Shown here: one piece after another, positions 9,279 to 17,952 of the stretch
Layout of the letters: each line of letters starts with the position of its first letter
Numbering within the stretch: the first letter of the stretch is position 1
NCBI RefSeq assembly: GCF_008974245.1
Contig: NZ_BBZI01000011.1
Coordinates: 383,570 to 447,569 of the forward strand
Length of the DNA stretch: 64,000 nucleotides
DNA from: Streptomyces abyssomicinicus
GTDB lineage: Bacteria; Actinomycetota; Actinomycetes; Streptomycetales; Streptomycetaceae
Reading direction: 5' to 3'
The notes under the pieces: model-generated
The model's database searches: none
Seen by the model: the letters and a program-made list of their open reading frames with translations, nothing else
Told to the model about the DNA's origin: nothing
Position numbers and translations under genes: made by a program

Positions 9279-10771
9279 CACCCCCCACCACCCGCCGCCC
9301 GGCCACGGACCACCCGGCCACCGACCGACCGGTCACCGACCGTCCCGGCGCGGACCGTCCGGGCGTCGACCGACCGGACGCTCACCGGCGATCCACGGAC
9401 CGCCCCGGCACCGACCGTCCGGAGGCCACGTACTGGCTGGAGCACGCCCTCCTCACCGCCGACGGCCCGGTCCTCTCCGGCGTCCTGGTGGAGACCGGCC
9501 CGGACGGCCGGATCACCGCCCTCACCCACGAGGTCACCGCGCCCCCGCCCGGCGCCGAACCCCTGCGCGGCCTCACCCTGCCGGGGCTGGCCAACGCCCA
9601 CTCGCACGCCTTCCACCGCGCCCTGCGGGGCGTCGTCCAGGCCGACCGCGGCACCTTCTGGACCTGGCGGGACGTCATGTACCAGGTCGCCGGGCGGCTC
9701 GACCCGGACTCCTACCTCGCCCTCGCCCGGGCCGTCTACGCGGAGATGGCGCTGGCCGGCATCACCGCCGTCGGCGAGTTCCACTACCTGCACCACGCCC
9801 CCGGCGGCGCCCGCTACGACGACCCCAACGCCATGGGCGAGGCGCTGATCGAGGCCGCCGCCCAGGCCGGCATCCGGATCACGCTGCTGGACACCGCCTA
9901 CCTCTCCTCCGGCTTCGGCGCACCGCCCACCGAGCCCCAGCTCCGCTTCTCCGACGGCGACGCCGAGGCATGGGCCGCCCGCGCCGCGCTGCTGAAGGAC
10001 CGCGACCACGCGCGGATCGGCGCCGCCGTGCACTCCGTGCGGGCCGTCCCCGCGGGCCAGCTGGCCGACATCGCCCGCTGGGCGGAGGAACGCGGCGCGC
10101 CGCTCCACGTCCACCTCTCCGAACAGCCCGCCGAGAACGAGGCGTGCCTGGCCGCCCACGGCCGCACCCCGGCCCGGCTGCTCGCCGACCACGGCGTGCT
10201 CGGCCCGCGCACCACCGGCGTGCACAACACCCACCTCACCGACGAGGACATCGCCCTGATCGGCGGAACGGGCACCGGCACCTGCATGTGCCCCACCACC
10301 GAACGCGACCTCGCCGACGGCATCGGTCCCGCCCCCGCCCTCCGGCGGGCGGGGTCGCCGATCGTCCTGGGCTCCGACAGCCACGCCGTGATCGACCTGT
10401 TCGAGGAGGCGCGCGCCCTGGAACTCGACGAACGGCTGCGCACCCGCGTCCGCGGCCACTGGAGCGCCGGGGCGCTGCTGCGCGCCGCCACCGCCGACGG
10501 CCATGCCGCCCTCGGACGGCCCGAGGCGGGCGGACTGGAGCCGGGTGCGCCCGCCGACTGGACGACCGTCGCCCTGGACAGCGTCAGAACCGCGGGCCCG
10601 CCGCCCCGGCGGGGCGCGGAGACCGCGGTATTCGCCGCGACGGCCGCGGACGTGCGCCACACCGTGTGCGCGGGCCGCCACGTGGTCCGCGACGGGGCGC
10701 ACACCCTGGTACCCGAACCCGCCCGAGAACTGGCGTCGGCCATCGCCGACCTGCACACAGGACGAGCATGA
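9275..10771 (+). CDS. hutF: Formimidoylglutamate deiminase
   Basis: This 498-residue amidohydrolase-superfamily enzyme deaminates N-formimino-L-glutamate to N-formyl-L-glutamate and ammonia. Family motifs are the metal-binding AHSHAFHRALRG, the conserved FWTWRDVMY, HVHLSEQPAENEACL, HNTHLTDEDI and the SDSHAVIDLFEEARALELDER block. The GTG at 9275 overlaps the preceding stop, and no other start codon exists before the conserved domain. Residues 1-50 therefore form a real but unusual extension built from near-repeats of TDRP/ADRP. The rest matches the usual length of about 450 residues. Confidence 0.94.
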   Translation: MTPPTTRRPATDHPATDRPVTDRPGADRPGVDRPDAHRRSTDRPGTDRPEATYWLEHALLTADGPVLSGVLVETGPDGRITALTHEVTAPPPGAEPLRGLTLPGLANAHSHAFHRALRGVVQADRGTFWTWRDVMYQVAGRLDPDSYLALARAVYAEMALAGITAVGEFHYLHHAPGGARYDDPNAMGEALIEAAAQAGIRITLLDTAYLSSGFGAPPTEPQLRFSDGDAEAWAARAALLKDRDHARIGAAVHSVRAVPAGQLADIARWAEERGAPLHVHLSEQPAENEACLAAHGRTPARLLADHGVLGPRTTGVHNTHLTDEDIALIGGTGTGTCMCPTTERDLADGIGPAPALRRAGSPIVLGSDSHAVIDLFEEARALELDERLRTRVRGHWSAGALLRAATADGHAALGRPEAGGLEPGAPADWTTVALDSVRTAGPPPRRGAETAVFAATAADVRHTVCAGRHVVRDGAHTLVPEPARELASAIADLHTGRA

Positions 10772-11976
10772 GCACCCCGACCGGCAGCGCCACCGCCACC
10801 CTGATCGACAACATCGCCCACCTGGTCACCAACGACCCCTCCCTCGGCGCCTCCGACGACGGCACACCACTCGGCGTGATCCGGGACGCGGCCGTCGTGA
10901 TCGAGGGCGACCGCGTCATGTGGACCGGTATGTCCAGGAAAGCACCCACCACCGACAACCGGGTCGACGCCCGGGGCGGCGCCCTGCTGCCGGGCTTCGT
11001 CGACTCCCACACGCACCTGGTCTTCGCCGGGGACCGCACCGGGGAGTTCAACGCCCGGATGTCCGGGCGCCCCTACACGGCGGGCGGCATCCGCACCACC
11101 GTCGCCGCCACCCGCGCGGCGACCGAGGCCGAGCTGGAGGCCAACCTGGTGCGGCACCTGCGGGAGGCGCTGCGGCAGGGCACCACCACCGTGGAGACCA
11201 AGTCCGGCTACGGCCTCACCGTCGAGGACGAGGCCCGCTCGCTGCGGGTCGCCGCCCGGCACACCCGCGAGGTCACCTACCTCGGCGCGCACGTCGTCGC
11301 CCCCGAGCACGCCGACGACCCGGCGGCCTACGTGGAACTCGTCACCGGCGAGATGCTGGACGCCTGCGCGCCGCACGCCCGCTGGGTCGACGTCTTCTGC
11401 GAGCGCGGCGCCTTCGACGGCGACCAGGCACGCGCGGTCCTCACCGCCGGCCGCGACCGCGGACTGATCCCGCGCGTGCACGCCAACCAGCTCGGCCACG
11501 GCCCCGGCGTGCGGCTCGCGGTGGAACTCGGCGCCGCCAGCGCCGACCACTGCACCCACCTCACCGACGCCGACGTGGACGCGCTGGCGGGCAGCGGCGG
11601 ACGGACCGTGGCCACCCTGCTGCCCGGCGCGGAGTTCTCAACCCGCGCGCCCTGGCCGGACGCCCGGCGGCTGCTCGACGCGGGGGTCACCGTCGCCCTG
11701 TCGACCGACTGCAACCCGGGATCGTCGTACACCTCGTCCATGGGGTTCTGCGTCGCCCTCGCCGTCCGGGACATGGGCATGACGCCCGACGAGGCGGTGT
11801 GGGCGGCCACCGCGGGCGGGGCGGCCGCGCTGCGCCGCGCGGACGTCGGACGCATCGCGCCCGGCGCCCGCGCGGACCTGCTGCTCCTCGACGCGCCCAG
11901 CCACGTGCACCTGGCCTACCGGCCGGGCGTCCCGCTGGTGGCGGGGGTGTGGCGGGGCGGCGTCCGCGAGGTGTGA
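10768..11976 (+). CDS. hutI: Imidazolonepropionase
   Basis: This 402-residue enzyme hydrolyses 4-imidazolone-5-propionate to formiminoglutamate, the step between HutU and HutF. It shows the amidohydrolase metal site DSHTHLVFAGDR, the substrate-loop KSGYGL, HANQLGHGPGVRLA, ADHCTHL and STDCNPGSSYTSSM. The ATG at 10768 overlaps the hutF stop as ATGA and has AGGACGAGC upstream. The pathway order in the operon is HutU, M20 enzyme, HutF, HutI. It ends 34 nt before the convergent sigma-factor gene. Confidence 0.97.
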   Translation: MSTPTGSATATLIDNIAHLVTNDPSLGASDDGTPLGVIRDAAVVIEGDRVMWTGMSRKAPTTDNRVDARGGALLPGFVDSHTHLVFAGDRTGEFNARMSGRPYTAGGIRTTVAATRAATEAELEANLVRHLREALRQGTTTVETKSGYGLTVEDEARSLRVAARHTREVTYLGAHVVAPEHADDPAAYVELVTGEMLDACAPHARWVDVFCERGAFDGDQARAVLTAGRDRGLIPRVHANQLGHGPGVRLAVELGAASADHCTHLTDADVDALAGSGGRTVATLLPGAEFSTRAPWPDARRLLDAGVTVALSTDCNPGSSYTSSMGFCVALAVRDMGMTPDEAVWAATAGGAAALRRADVGRIAPGARADLLLLDAPSHVHLAYRPGVPLVAGVWRGGVREV

Positions 11977-12009
11977 GGCCCCCGAGGCTCCCCGCACCCG
12001 GCGCGGGCG

Positions 12010-13023
12010 CTACTCGTCGCCGGTGAGGCCCTCGCGGAGCCTGACCAGGGTCCGGGACAGCAGCCGGGAGACGTGCATCTGGGAGATACCGAGCTCCTCG
12101 CCGATCTCGGACTGGGTCATGTTGGCCGTGAACCGCAACGACAGGATCCTGCGCTCCCGGGCCGGGAGCCCGGCGATCAGGGGCTTGAGCGACTCGATGT
12201 ACTCGACGCCCTCCAGATCGTCGTCCTCGTAGCCGATCCGGTCCGCGAGGGCGCCCTCCGTGTCGTCCTCCTCGGGCTGGGCGTCCAGCGAGGAGGCGGT
12301 GTAGGCGTTCGAGGCGACCATGCCCTCAAGGACCTCTTCGCGGGAGAGGTCCAGGTGCTCGGCCAGCTCGCCCACGGTCGGCGCGCGGTCCAGCCGCTGC
12401 TGCAGTTCGTCGGTGGCCCGGGCGAGGTCCAGGCGCAGTTCCTGGAGCCGGCGCGGGACGCGCACGGACCAGGAGGTGTCCCGGAAGAAGCGCTTGATCT
12501 CGCCGATGATGGTCGGCATGGCAAATGTGGGAAACTCCACACCGCGGCTCAGCTCGAACCGGTCGATCGCCTTGATCAGGCCGATGGTGGCCACCTGGAT
12601 GATGTCGTCCATCGGCTCGCTGCGGGAGCCGAACCGGGAGGCGGCGAACTTGACCAGGGCGAGGTTCAGCTCGACCAGGGTGTTGCGGACGTAGCTGTGC
12701 TCCGAGGTGCCTTCCTCGAGCGAATCCAGCCGCGCGAACAGCGACTTGGAGAGTGCGCGGGCGTCCGCCGCCCGTACTTCCGCGTAGTGGGGGATCTCGG
12801 GAAGCCCGTCCAGCAGCCCGGCGGGATCCGCGGGGGGCGCGGTGCCGGCGGGCCCCGGCGGGGTGCCGGGATCGCCGTCGAGGGCGGACCCGGTCCGTTG
12901 GTGGGGGAGCGTCCGGTCGGGGAGTGTCCCGGTGACCGCGAGGTCCGGGAGGCCGGCGCGGGACTGGGGCGGGATTGCCGACGTCGCTCTGGGGGTATGC
13001 GATGCGTCGAGCCGGGGTGACAT
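12010..13023 (-). CDS. sigI: SigB/F/G-type alternative RNA polymerase sigma factor
   Basis: This 337-residue group 3 sigma-70 factor has region 2 (LALVKFAASRFG, then DDIIQVATIGLIKAIDRFEL and VEFPTFAMPTIIGEIKRFFR), region 3 (PTVGELAEHLDLSREEVLEG) and region 4 (LPARERRILSLRF, then TQSEIGEELGISQMHVSRLL). The first 90 residues are a Pro/Thr-rich extension. The start at 13023 is chosen because GGAGG lies 5 nt upstream; in-frame ATGs at 13035 and 13047 lack one. An anti-anti-sigma and an anti-sigma gene lie on the divergent strand. The name sigI follows my memory of the S. coelicolor order hutI-sigI-arsI-prsI; Streptomyces has several close paralogues. Confidence 0.9.
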   Translation of the reverse strand: MSPRLDASHTPRATSAIPPQSRAGLPDLAVTGTLPDRTLPHQRTGSALDGDPGTPPGPAGTAPPADPAGLLDGLPEIPHYAEVRAADARALSKSLFARLDSLEEGTSEHSYVRNTLVELNLALVKFAASRFGSRSEPMDDIIQVATIGLIKAIDRFELSRGVEFPTFAMPTIIGEIKRFFRDTSWSVRVPRRLQELRLDLARATDELQQRLDRAPTVGELAEHLDLSREEVLEGMVASNAYTASSLDAQPEEDDTEGALADRIGYEDDDLEGVEYIESLKPLIAGLPARERRILSLRFTANMTQSEIGEELGISQMHVSRLLSRTLVRLREGLTGDE

Positions 13024-13194
13024 GAAGTCCTCCATCGTTCTCGGCATACGGCTGCCGAAGCCAGTGCGTGCACTTCTTGGGGTGTGCGGCGCCTCCAAGC
13101 CGGTCGGATCGGATGTGTTCTCATCAGCCCTACCCGCTCGAGCAACAAGACCGCAAGCACCCTCTGTACGCTTATGTCCCACTTCTTATGATTG

Positions 13195-13207
13195 TTCGGC
13201 TGCCGAA
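13195..13207. promoter_or_regulatory. Palindrome in the sigI/arsI divergent region
   Basis: TTCGGC-T-GCCGAA is a perfect 6-bp palindrome with a 1-nt centre, set in the relatively AT-rich 13180-13225 segment between the divergent sigma and anti-anti-sigma genes. It could be an operator for either; this is inference only. Confidence 0.3.
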
Positions 13208-13273
13208 TCTTGCTCAAAAGGCGTAGGGTTCGGAGGCGGAATCAGCAGATCGGACGTCGAGAGAGAGACGGCA

Positions 13274-13657
13274 ATGGACCACGGGACGGTCGGCAGCGCG
13301 CAGTCGGGCCGGCTTCTGGTGGAGGTACGGGAAGAGGGAGCCAGCGCCGTCGTGATCCCGGCGGGCGAACTCGACCACCACACCGCCGAACTTCTCCGCG
13401 AGCCGCTGGAGCGCAACCTGGCGAAGGGGCGCACCCGGCTCGTGGTGGACTGCTCCCGGCTGGAGTTCTGCGACTCCACGGGGCTGAACGTACTGCTCGG
13501 CGCCCGCCTGAAGGCGGAAGAGGCCGGCGGCGGCATCCATCTGGTGGCGATGCGGCCCGCGGTGGCGCGCGTCTTCGAGATCACCGGCGCGGACACGGTC
13601 TTCTCCGTGCACGACACGGTCGAAGGCGCGCTCGCGGAGGGCACGGGAGCCGGCTGA
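13274..13657 (+). CDS. arsI: Anti-sigma factor antagonist (STAS domain)
   Basis: This 127-residue STAS protein has the classical SpoIIAA/RsbV pattern: VVIPAGELDHHTAELLREPL, then LVVDCSRLEFCDSTGLNVLL with Ser68 as the predicted phosphorylation site, and a C-terminal helix ending in FEITGADTVFSVHDTVEGAL. Unphosphorylated, it should sequester the anti-sigma kinase and free the sigma factor encoded divergently. The ATG at 13274 follows GAGAGAGACGG. The anti-sigma gene lies 252 nt downstream, so the two may have separate promoters. Confidence 0.9.
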   Translation: MDHGTVGSAQSGRLLVEVREEGASAVVIPAGELDHHTAELLREPLERNLAKGRTRLVVDCSRLEFCDSTGLNVLLGARLKAEEAGGGIHLVAMRPAVARVFEITGADTVFSVHDTVEGALAEGTGAG

Positions 13658-13716
13658 TCGGTGACGGAGGTCACGAAGAGCGACGCCAGTGGCGGGCATT
13701 CGTGACATCGTGTGCT

Positions 13717-13897
13717 GAATCGGTGAAAGATGGCGGACAGGGCGAAACGGGGCGAATCGGTGAGTGTTCCCTCGTCCGGGGCGGGCAGGAGAATTGCTGA
13801 GGACAGGGGGCGCCCTGGACGGAACCGGGCCGACGGCCCGCACCGCCCGCGACGCTCCGGAGAACCCGAGTCCACTCGTGTACTGGTGAATCGGTGA
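13717..13897. repeat. Three direct repeats of GAATCGGTGA between arsI and prsI
   Basis: The 10-mer GAATCGGTGA occurs at 13717-13726, 13754-13763 and 13888-13897. The last lies 12 nt upstream of the prsI start. A short inverted repeat, GTGAC-GGAG-GTCAC (13661-13674), follows the arsI stop. Together they suggest a regulated promoter for the anti-sigma gene (inferred). Confidence 0.6.
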
Positions 13898-13909
13898 GGT
13901 GAAGCGCTG

Positions 13910-14467
13910 ATGAGCACCACCCGGCCCCATCCGCCGGGCGATCGCGGCCCGCAGCCCGGTGGCGCTTCCTCCTCCCCGCGCGCCACGGCGGTGAACGGGG
14001 CGTTTCCCGCCCTTCGGCGGGTGACGGGGGCATCGAACGGAGGCGCGCCGGTGGCGCCGGAGGTACGGCAAGTCAATCTGGCGGACGAGAGCGGCGTCGT
14101 GCCCCTCGCCCGGGACTTCACGCGACAGGCCCTGTACGCGTGGGGCTGGTTGCCGTCGTCCACGGACGACGGGCGCGCGGCGGCGGAGGACGTGCTGCTG
14201 ATCGTGTCCGAGCTGGTCACCAACGCGTGTCTGCACGCGGAGGGGCCGGAGGCGTTGACGCTGACCTTCGACCGGAAGACGATCCGGGTCGCGGTCACCG
14301 ACCGCGGGGAGGGGCAGCCGACGCCGCGGACGCCGCATCAGGCGGGGCGGCCGGGCGGTCACGGCATGTTCATAGTCCAGCGGCTGTCGATGGACTGGGG
14401 CGTCGTGACGGCTCCCGAGCTGCCCGGCAAGACGGTCTGGGCCGACCTGGCGCAGCCCACCGCCTGA
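13910..14467 (+). CDS. prsI: Anti-sigma factor, RsbW-type ATP-binding serine kinase
   Basis: This 185-residue protein has a disordered N-terminus (1-50) and a GHKL/HATPase_c domain: the N-box VSELVTNACLHAEG (about 103-117), the G1 box VTDRGEG (about 133-139), and the G2 box GRPGGHGMFIVQRLSMDWG. It is expected to bind and inhibit the sigma factor and to phosphorylate the STAS antagonist. GGTGAAG lies just before the ATG at 13910. The sigma, antagonist and anti-sigma genes form a complete partner-switch module. The name follows the S. coelicolor locus from memory. Confidence 0.88.
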   Translation: MSTTRPHPPGDRGPQPGGASSSPRATAVNGAFPALRRVTGASNGGAPVAPEVRQVNLADESGVVPLARDFTRQALYAWGWLPSSTDDGRAAAEDVLLIVSELVTNACLHAEGPEALTLTFDRKTIRVAVTDRGEGQPTPRTPHQAGRPGGHGMFIVQRLSMDWGVVTAPELPGKTVWADLAQPTA

Positions 14468-14470
14468 CCC

Positions 14471-14521
14471 CCCGGTCCCTGCCGCGCCGCACCCCTGCAG
14501 CGCGGCAGTGACCCCACCGGG
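14471..14521 (+). terminator. Hairpin terminator after prsI
   Basis: CTGCCGCGC (14479-14487) pairs with GCGCGGCAG (14500-14508), and an outer CCCGGT/ACCGGG pair (14471-14476 with 14516-14521) extends the structure immediately after the prsI stop. Confidence 0.6.
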
Positions 14522-14590
14522 CCCCCGGCCGCGCGGCCACCGGCAGGCGCGCACCCCTGGCCCCTGCCTCGACCGCACGCCCACCCGGCC

Positions 14591-14654
14591 CCGGTCGACC
14601 TCCATGCCCTCGCATCCCGGCCCCGGTCGACCCCCGAGCCCTCGCATCCCGGCT
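14591..14654. repeat. Two tandem 32-bp imperfect repeats
   Basis: 14591-14622 and 14623-14654 are direct repeats; both begin CCGGTCGACC and contain CCCTCGCATCCCGGC, with four differences. A shorter degenerate unit precedes them. They lie in the 830-bp region between prsI and the Imm1-type gene, in which I see no coding sequence. Confidence 0.7.
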
Positions 14655-15029
14655 CCGCGGTCACCGGCCCCTGGCCGACCCCGCGACAGCCGTCCCCAGC
14701 TTCCCCCACCTCACGGGCACGGCCCGGCGCGACCCTCCCCCTCCGTCTCGCCTCCACGCCCACCGGGCACCCAGGCGCCTCGCCCCCGCCCTTTCCGGGC
14801 GCACGGGCGCCGATCCCACGTCCGCCCGGAGCGGCGTTCCACCGGGCTACCCCGTCCTCGGCCGCACGGCCCCCGCCCCCGCATGCCCACACGGCACCCA
14901 GGCGCCGCGGTTCTCTCTCCCCCCCGAGGGCCGCTTCCACGGCGAGGTCCCCCGCGAGCCTCGCCGCGGCCTGCGGGGCGGCGCATGCCCCGCCGCCGCC
15001 CTCGGGGCACCTGCCAGCCGTTCTGCGGG

Positions 15030-15275
15030 CACATGCCGCACCCCCCCTGCGGGCGGCTGGGCCGCCCAGGGGGCGGCACGGGCGGGCGCAGGCCCCAGCC
15101 CTCCGCGGCGGGCGGCCTGCTCCACCACGCGCAAGCCCTGCGGCGCCGTACGCACGTGACCTCATTGCGGCGTGCCGAAGGCCCAGCCCAGGCGGACAGC
15201 ACTGTTCATCCCCCGCCCCGCCCCCTCCCCAGGCGCTTGCCTTCCGCGGGGGGAGCCGTCGCGTGCGGACGTGAG
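15030..15275 (-). repeat. Dispersed intergenic element, copy 2 (inverted)
   Basis: Read on the minus strand, this block matches 5761-6066 in the same order of conserved stretches (CTCACGT-CGCACGCG; GGGGGATGAACAG-GCTGTCC; GTGCGTACGGC; CCGCAGGGCTTGCGC; CTGGGGCCTGCGCCCGCC; CCCCCTGGGCGGCCC). It lacks the roughly 70-bp segment found in copy 1. It ends just before the Imm1-type gene. Confidence 0.8.
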
Positions 15276-15296
15276 TCTCTTCGAGCCGTCCGTGAG

Positions 15297-15686
15297 ATGG
15301 TCGGGCGCGTGACCGAGTCCTGGACGATCAATGACGACAGCCCTGTGCCCGTGTCGTCCGGGACGGTGCTGGAGGCACTTCGGTCAAGGATCGACAGCGG
15401 GCAGCGCGAGACATGGCTGACCAGCTCGTCCGGACGATCGCTGGCCTTCGTGACAAACACCGAGCGCGCGCTGGTGATGCTGCTCGAAGAAGAGGGCGAT
15501 CCCGGCGAGCATGCCGTGGACCCCGGGGCTCAGGGATCGAGTGACGGGTTCGTCCTCTCCAACGGGCAGGACGACGAGTACCCGGATGAGGACACCGTCC
15601 CCCTGCGCGAGGCGTTCAGGCTCGTGAAGCAGATCGTGGGGACGGGATGCCGGCCGAAGGGCGCCCGCTGGGTTGCCGATCGCTGA
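15297..15686 (+). CDS. Imm1 family immunity-type protein, orphan
   Basis: This 129-residue soluble acidic protein has the Imm1 signature: TWLTSSSGRSLAFVTNTERA, LLEEEGDPGEHAVDPGAQG, then FVLSNGQDDEYPDEDTVPLR with a C-terminal WVADR. Imm1 proteins protect against nuclease/deaminase-type polymorphic toxins, but Streptomyces also has solitary family members beside DddA-like or unrelated genes. No toxin gene is next to it here. The start is taken as the ATG at 15297, preceded only by GTGAG; a GTG at 15309 is an alternative. It sits just downstream of repeat copy 2. Confidence 0.75.
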   Translation: MVGRVTESWTINDDSPVPVSSGTVLEALRSRIDSGQRETWLTSSSGRSLAFVTNTERALVMLLEEEGDPGEHAVDPGAQGSSDGFVLSNGQDDEYPDEDTVPLREAFRLVKQIVGTGCRPKGARWVADR

Positions 15687-15850
15687 GCGGCCCGCTCGGC
15701 TCTCGCGTCGGCGAGGGGCGTGACCTGCGTGCCCCATCGCGGTAACCGCCCGCAGGCGGGAGCGGCGCGGCCCGCGCATCGCGTGGTGGCGCCGTCGCCC
15801 GCGGCGGTGGCGCCGTCGCGGCACCGCGCGGTTGCCCGGGTGGGTACGCG

Positions 15851-15888
15851 CGAAGGGGCCGTCCCGTGGAGACGGGACGGCCCCTTCG
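15851..15888. terminator. Bidirectional terminator, 17-bp perfect stem
   Basis: CGAAGGGGCCGTCCCGT and its exact complement are separated by GGAG. It lies between the convergent Imm1-type and peptide-transporter genes and can serve both. Confidence 0.85.
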
Positions 15889-15902
15889 TGGTGCAGGGAA
15901 GG

Positions 15903-17390
15903 TCAGCGGATGTCGCCCATGAGGCGCTTGACCTTGCCGCGGTTGAGGAAGATGCCGATACCGACCACCGCCGCGAGCGCCGCCTCGAGCGCCACGAACC
16001 CGGTCCGGTTCAGGTCGACCCCCGCCTCGGCGACGAGCCCGGTCACCGCGTCACCCGCGGTGACGGCCAGGAACCACACGCCCATCATCTGCGAGGCGTA
16101 CTTCGCCGGCGCCATCTTCGTCGTGACCGACAGGCCCACCGGCGAGAGCAGCAGCTCACCCACGGTCTGGCAGAAGTAGATCAGCACCAGCCACCACGGC
16201 GAGACCTTGCCGTCGCCCGACGCCACCAGCGGCAGCATGAAGACGAAGAAGGAGATGCCGACCAGGACCAGACCGCCGGCGAACTTGACGATCGTGCTGG
16301 GCTCCTTGTCCTTGCGGGCAAGGGCGAGCCAGATGGTGGCGAAGACCGGGGCCAGCGCCATGATCAGGACCGGGTTGACCGACTGGAACCACGAGACCGG
16401 GAACTCCCAGCCGAAGACCTCGGTGTTCACATGCTCGTCGGCGAAGATCGACAGGGTCGAGCCGCCCTGGTCGTAGATCATCCAGAAGACGGCCGCGGCG
16501 GCGAAGAACCAGATGTAGCCGGAGACCTTCGACTGCTCGGTGTCCGTGAGCTCCTTGTCGCGCTTGATGCGGACCAGGACGGAGACCGGGATCAGCAGAC
16601 CGAGGACGAGCAGCGGAACCGTGGCCCACTTCAGCGTGAAGTGACCGGTGCCGCCGACGACGCCGTAGAAGACGACCGCGACGATGAGCCAGTACATGGC
16701 CTTGCGCAGCGTCGAGGCGCGCTCGGCCGCGGACAGCGGCTTCGGGACGACGCTGGACTCGGCGGCCAGGTGCTTGGTGCCGACCAGGAACTGGACCAGG
16801 CCCAGACCCATGCCGACCGCGGCGAGCGCGAAGCCCAGGTGCCAGTCGACGGTCTGGCCGACGGTGCCGATCACCAGCGGGGCGGCGAAGGCACCCATGT
16901 TGATGCCCATGTAGAAGACGGTGAACCCGCCGTCACGGCGAGGGTCGTCCGCGCCGTTGTACAGGTGGCCCACCATGGTGGAGATGTTGGCCTTGAGCAG
17001 GCCCGAACCGACCGCGACGAAGAGCAGGCCGACGTAGAAGACGGCGTCCATCGGGACGGCCAGGAGCAGGTGGCCCGCCATGATGACGCCGGCCGCGATG
17101 GCCGTCGTCTTGCGGGGACCCCAGACGCGGTCGCCGAACCATCCGCCGGGGAGTGCCAGCAGGTACACCGTGGCGACGTACACGGAGTAGATGGCGACCG
17201 CCGTACCGGCGTCGAGGTTGAGGCCCTCGTCGGCGATCAGGTACAGCGGGAGCAGCGCGCGCATGCCGTAGTAGGAGAAACGCTCCCACATCTCGGTCAT
17301 GAAGAGGGTGGCCAGGCCGCGGGGGTGGCCGAAGAAAGTCTTCTCGGCCCCGTGGGACGGGGGCGAGGACTTCGTCAGGCTGGACGCCAT
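15903..17390 (-). CDS. POT/PTR2 family proton-dependent oligopeptide transporter
   Basis: This 495-residue membrane protein has about 12-14 hydrophobic segments and the POT fingerprint EMWERFSYYGMRALL (about 33-47), followed by the second conserved loop GDRVWGPRKT and the PTR2 motif around FYMGINMGAFAAPL. It should import di- and tripeptides with protons. The ATG at 17390 has AAGGAA upstream. It is monocistronic, with a strong terminator behind it and a promoter about 275 nt upstream of the start, which leaves an unusually long leader. Confidence 0.93.
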   Translation of the reverse strand: MASSLTKSSPPSHGAEKTFFGHPRGLATLFMTEMWERFSYYGMRALLPLYLIADEGLNLDAGTAVAIYSVYVATVYLLALPGGWFGDRVWGPRKTTAIAAGVIMAGHLLLAVPMDAVFYVGLLFVAVGSGLLKANISTMVGHLYNGADDPRRDGGFTVFYMGINMGAFAAPLVIGTVGQTVDWHLGFALAAVGMGLGLVQFLVGTKHLAAESSVVPKPLSAAERASTLRKAMYWLIVAVVFYGVVGGTGHFTLKWATVPLLVLGLLIPVSVLVRIKRDKELTDTEQSKVSGYIWFFAAAAVFWMIYDQGGSTLSIFADEHVNTEVFGWEFPVSWFQSVNPVLIMALAPVFATIWLALARKDKEPSTIVKFAGGLVLVGISFFVFMLPLVASGDGKVSPWWLVLIYFCQTVGELLLSPVGLSVTTKMAPAKYASQMMGVWFLAVTAGDAVTGLVAEAGVDLNRTGFVALEAALAAVVGIGIFLNRGKVKRLMGDIR

Positions 17391-17587
17391 GGTCGTTCCT
17401 TGCTGGTCGGGACGCGCCGGGGGATGGGGGCGCGCCCGGTGGGGGGAGGCCGGCACCGATGTCGTCCACCCAGGTCCCGCCGTGGGGGAGGGTTGCTCCG
17501 TGGGGGAGGGAGCGGGGAGGACGACGCCGGGATCCACGCCCCGCGCGTTCTCGACGCGCGGGACCCGGCCACAGGTCTGGTTCTTAC

Positions 17588-17691
17588 CGGGCCGGCTGGT
17601 AACCGGCCCGCGCACAGGGGCGGTCTTCGGTGCGTGACACGGAAGCCGCCCTATGGGGCCAGAGCCATTAGACAGCAGAAACACGTGTCAA
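17588..17691 (-). promoter_or_regulatory. Peptide-transporter promoter and leader hairpin
   Basis: On the minus strand TTGACA (17691-17686), 15 nt and TAATGG (17670-17665) form a likely promoter. The leader contains a perfect 8-bp hairpin, CGGGCCGG/CCGGCCCG (17588-17610, 7-nt loop). The remaining leader to 17391 shows no coding sequence. Confidence 0.5.
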
Positions 17692-17952
17692 TGGGCATAT
17701 AGGGGGCATCTGAGGTGATGATCACACCTCTGTGAGCCGTCCGCGCCGCACCGTCCAGCGGCCGATCCACCCTCTCATACCGTGGAAATACGGACGGAGC
17801 GGGGTGGGCAGGCGGGGGCGGACCGGGACAGAAGGTGACCGGCAGGGCGGCGGGAGCGGGCGGCGCCGGGTGCGTCCGGGCCGGGCCCCGCACCGGAATT
17901 CCGGCGCGACGGCGGGCTCCGGCTCCCGTCACGGCGGGACTACCATCACCCC

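Noticed and set aside
14508..15296. Open frame extending upstream of the Imm1-type gene
   Set aside because: It is Pro/Arg-rich low complexity running through repeat copy 2, with no ribosome site; the Imm1 domain starts after 15297.
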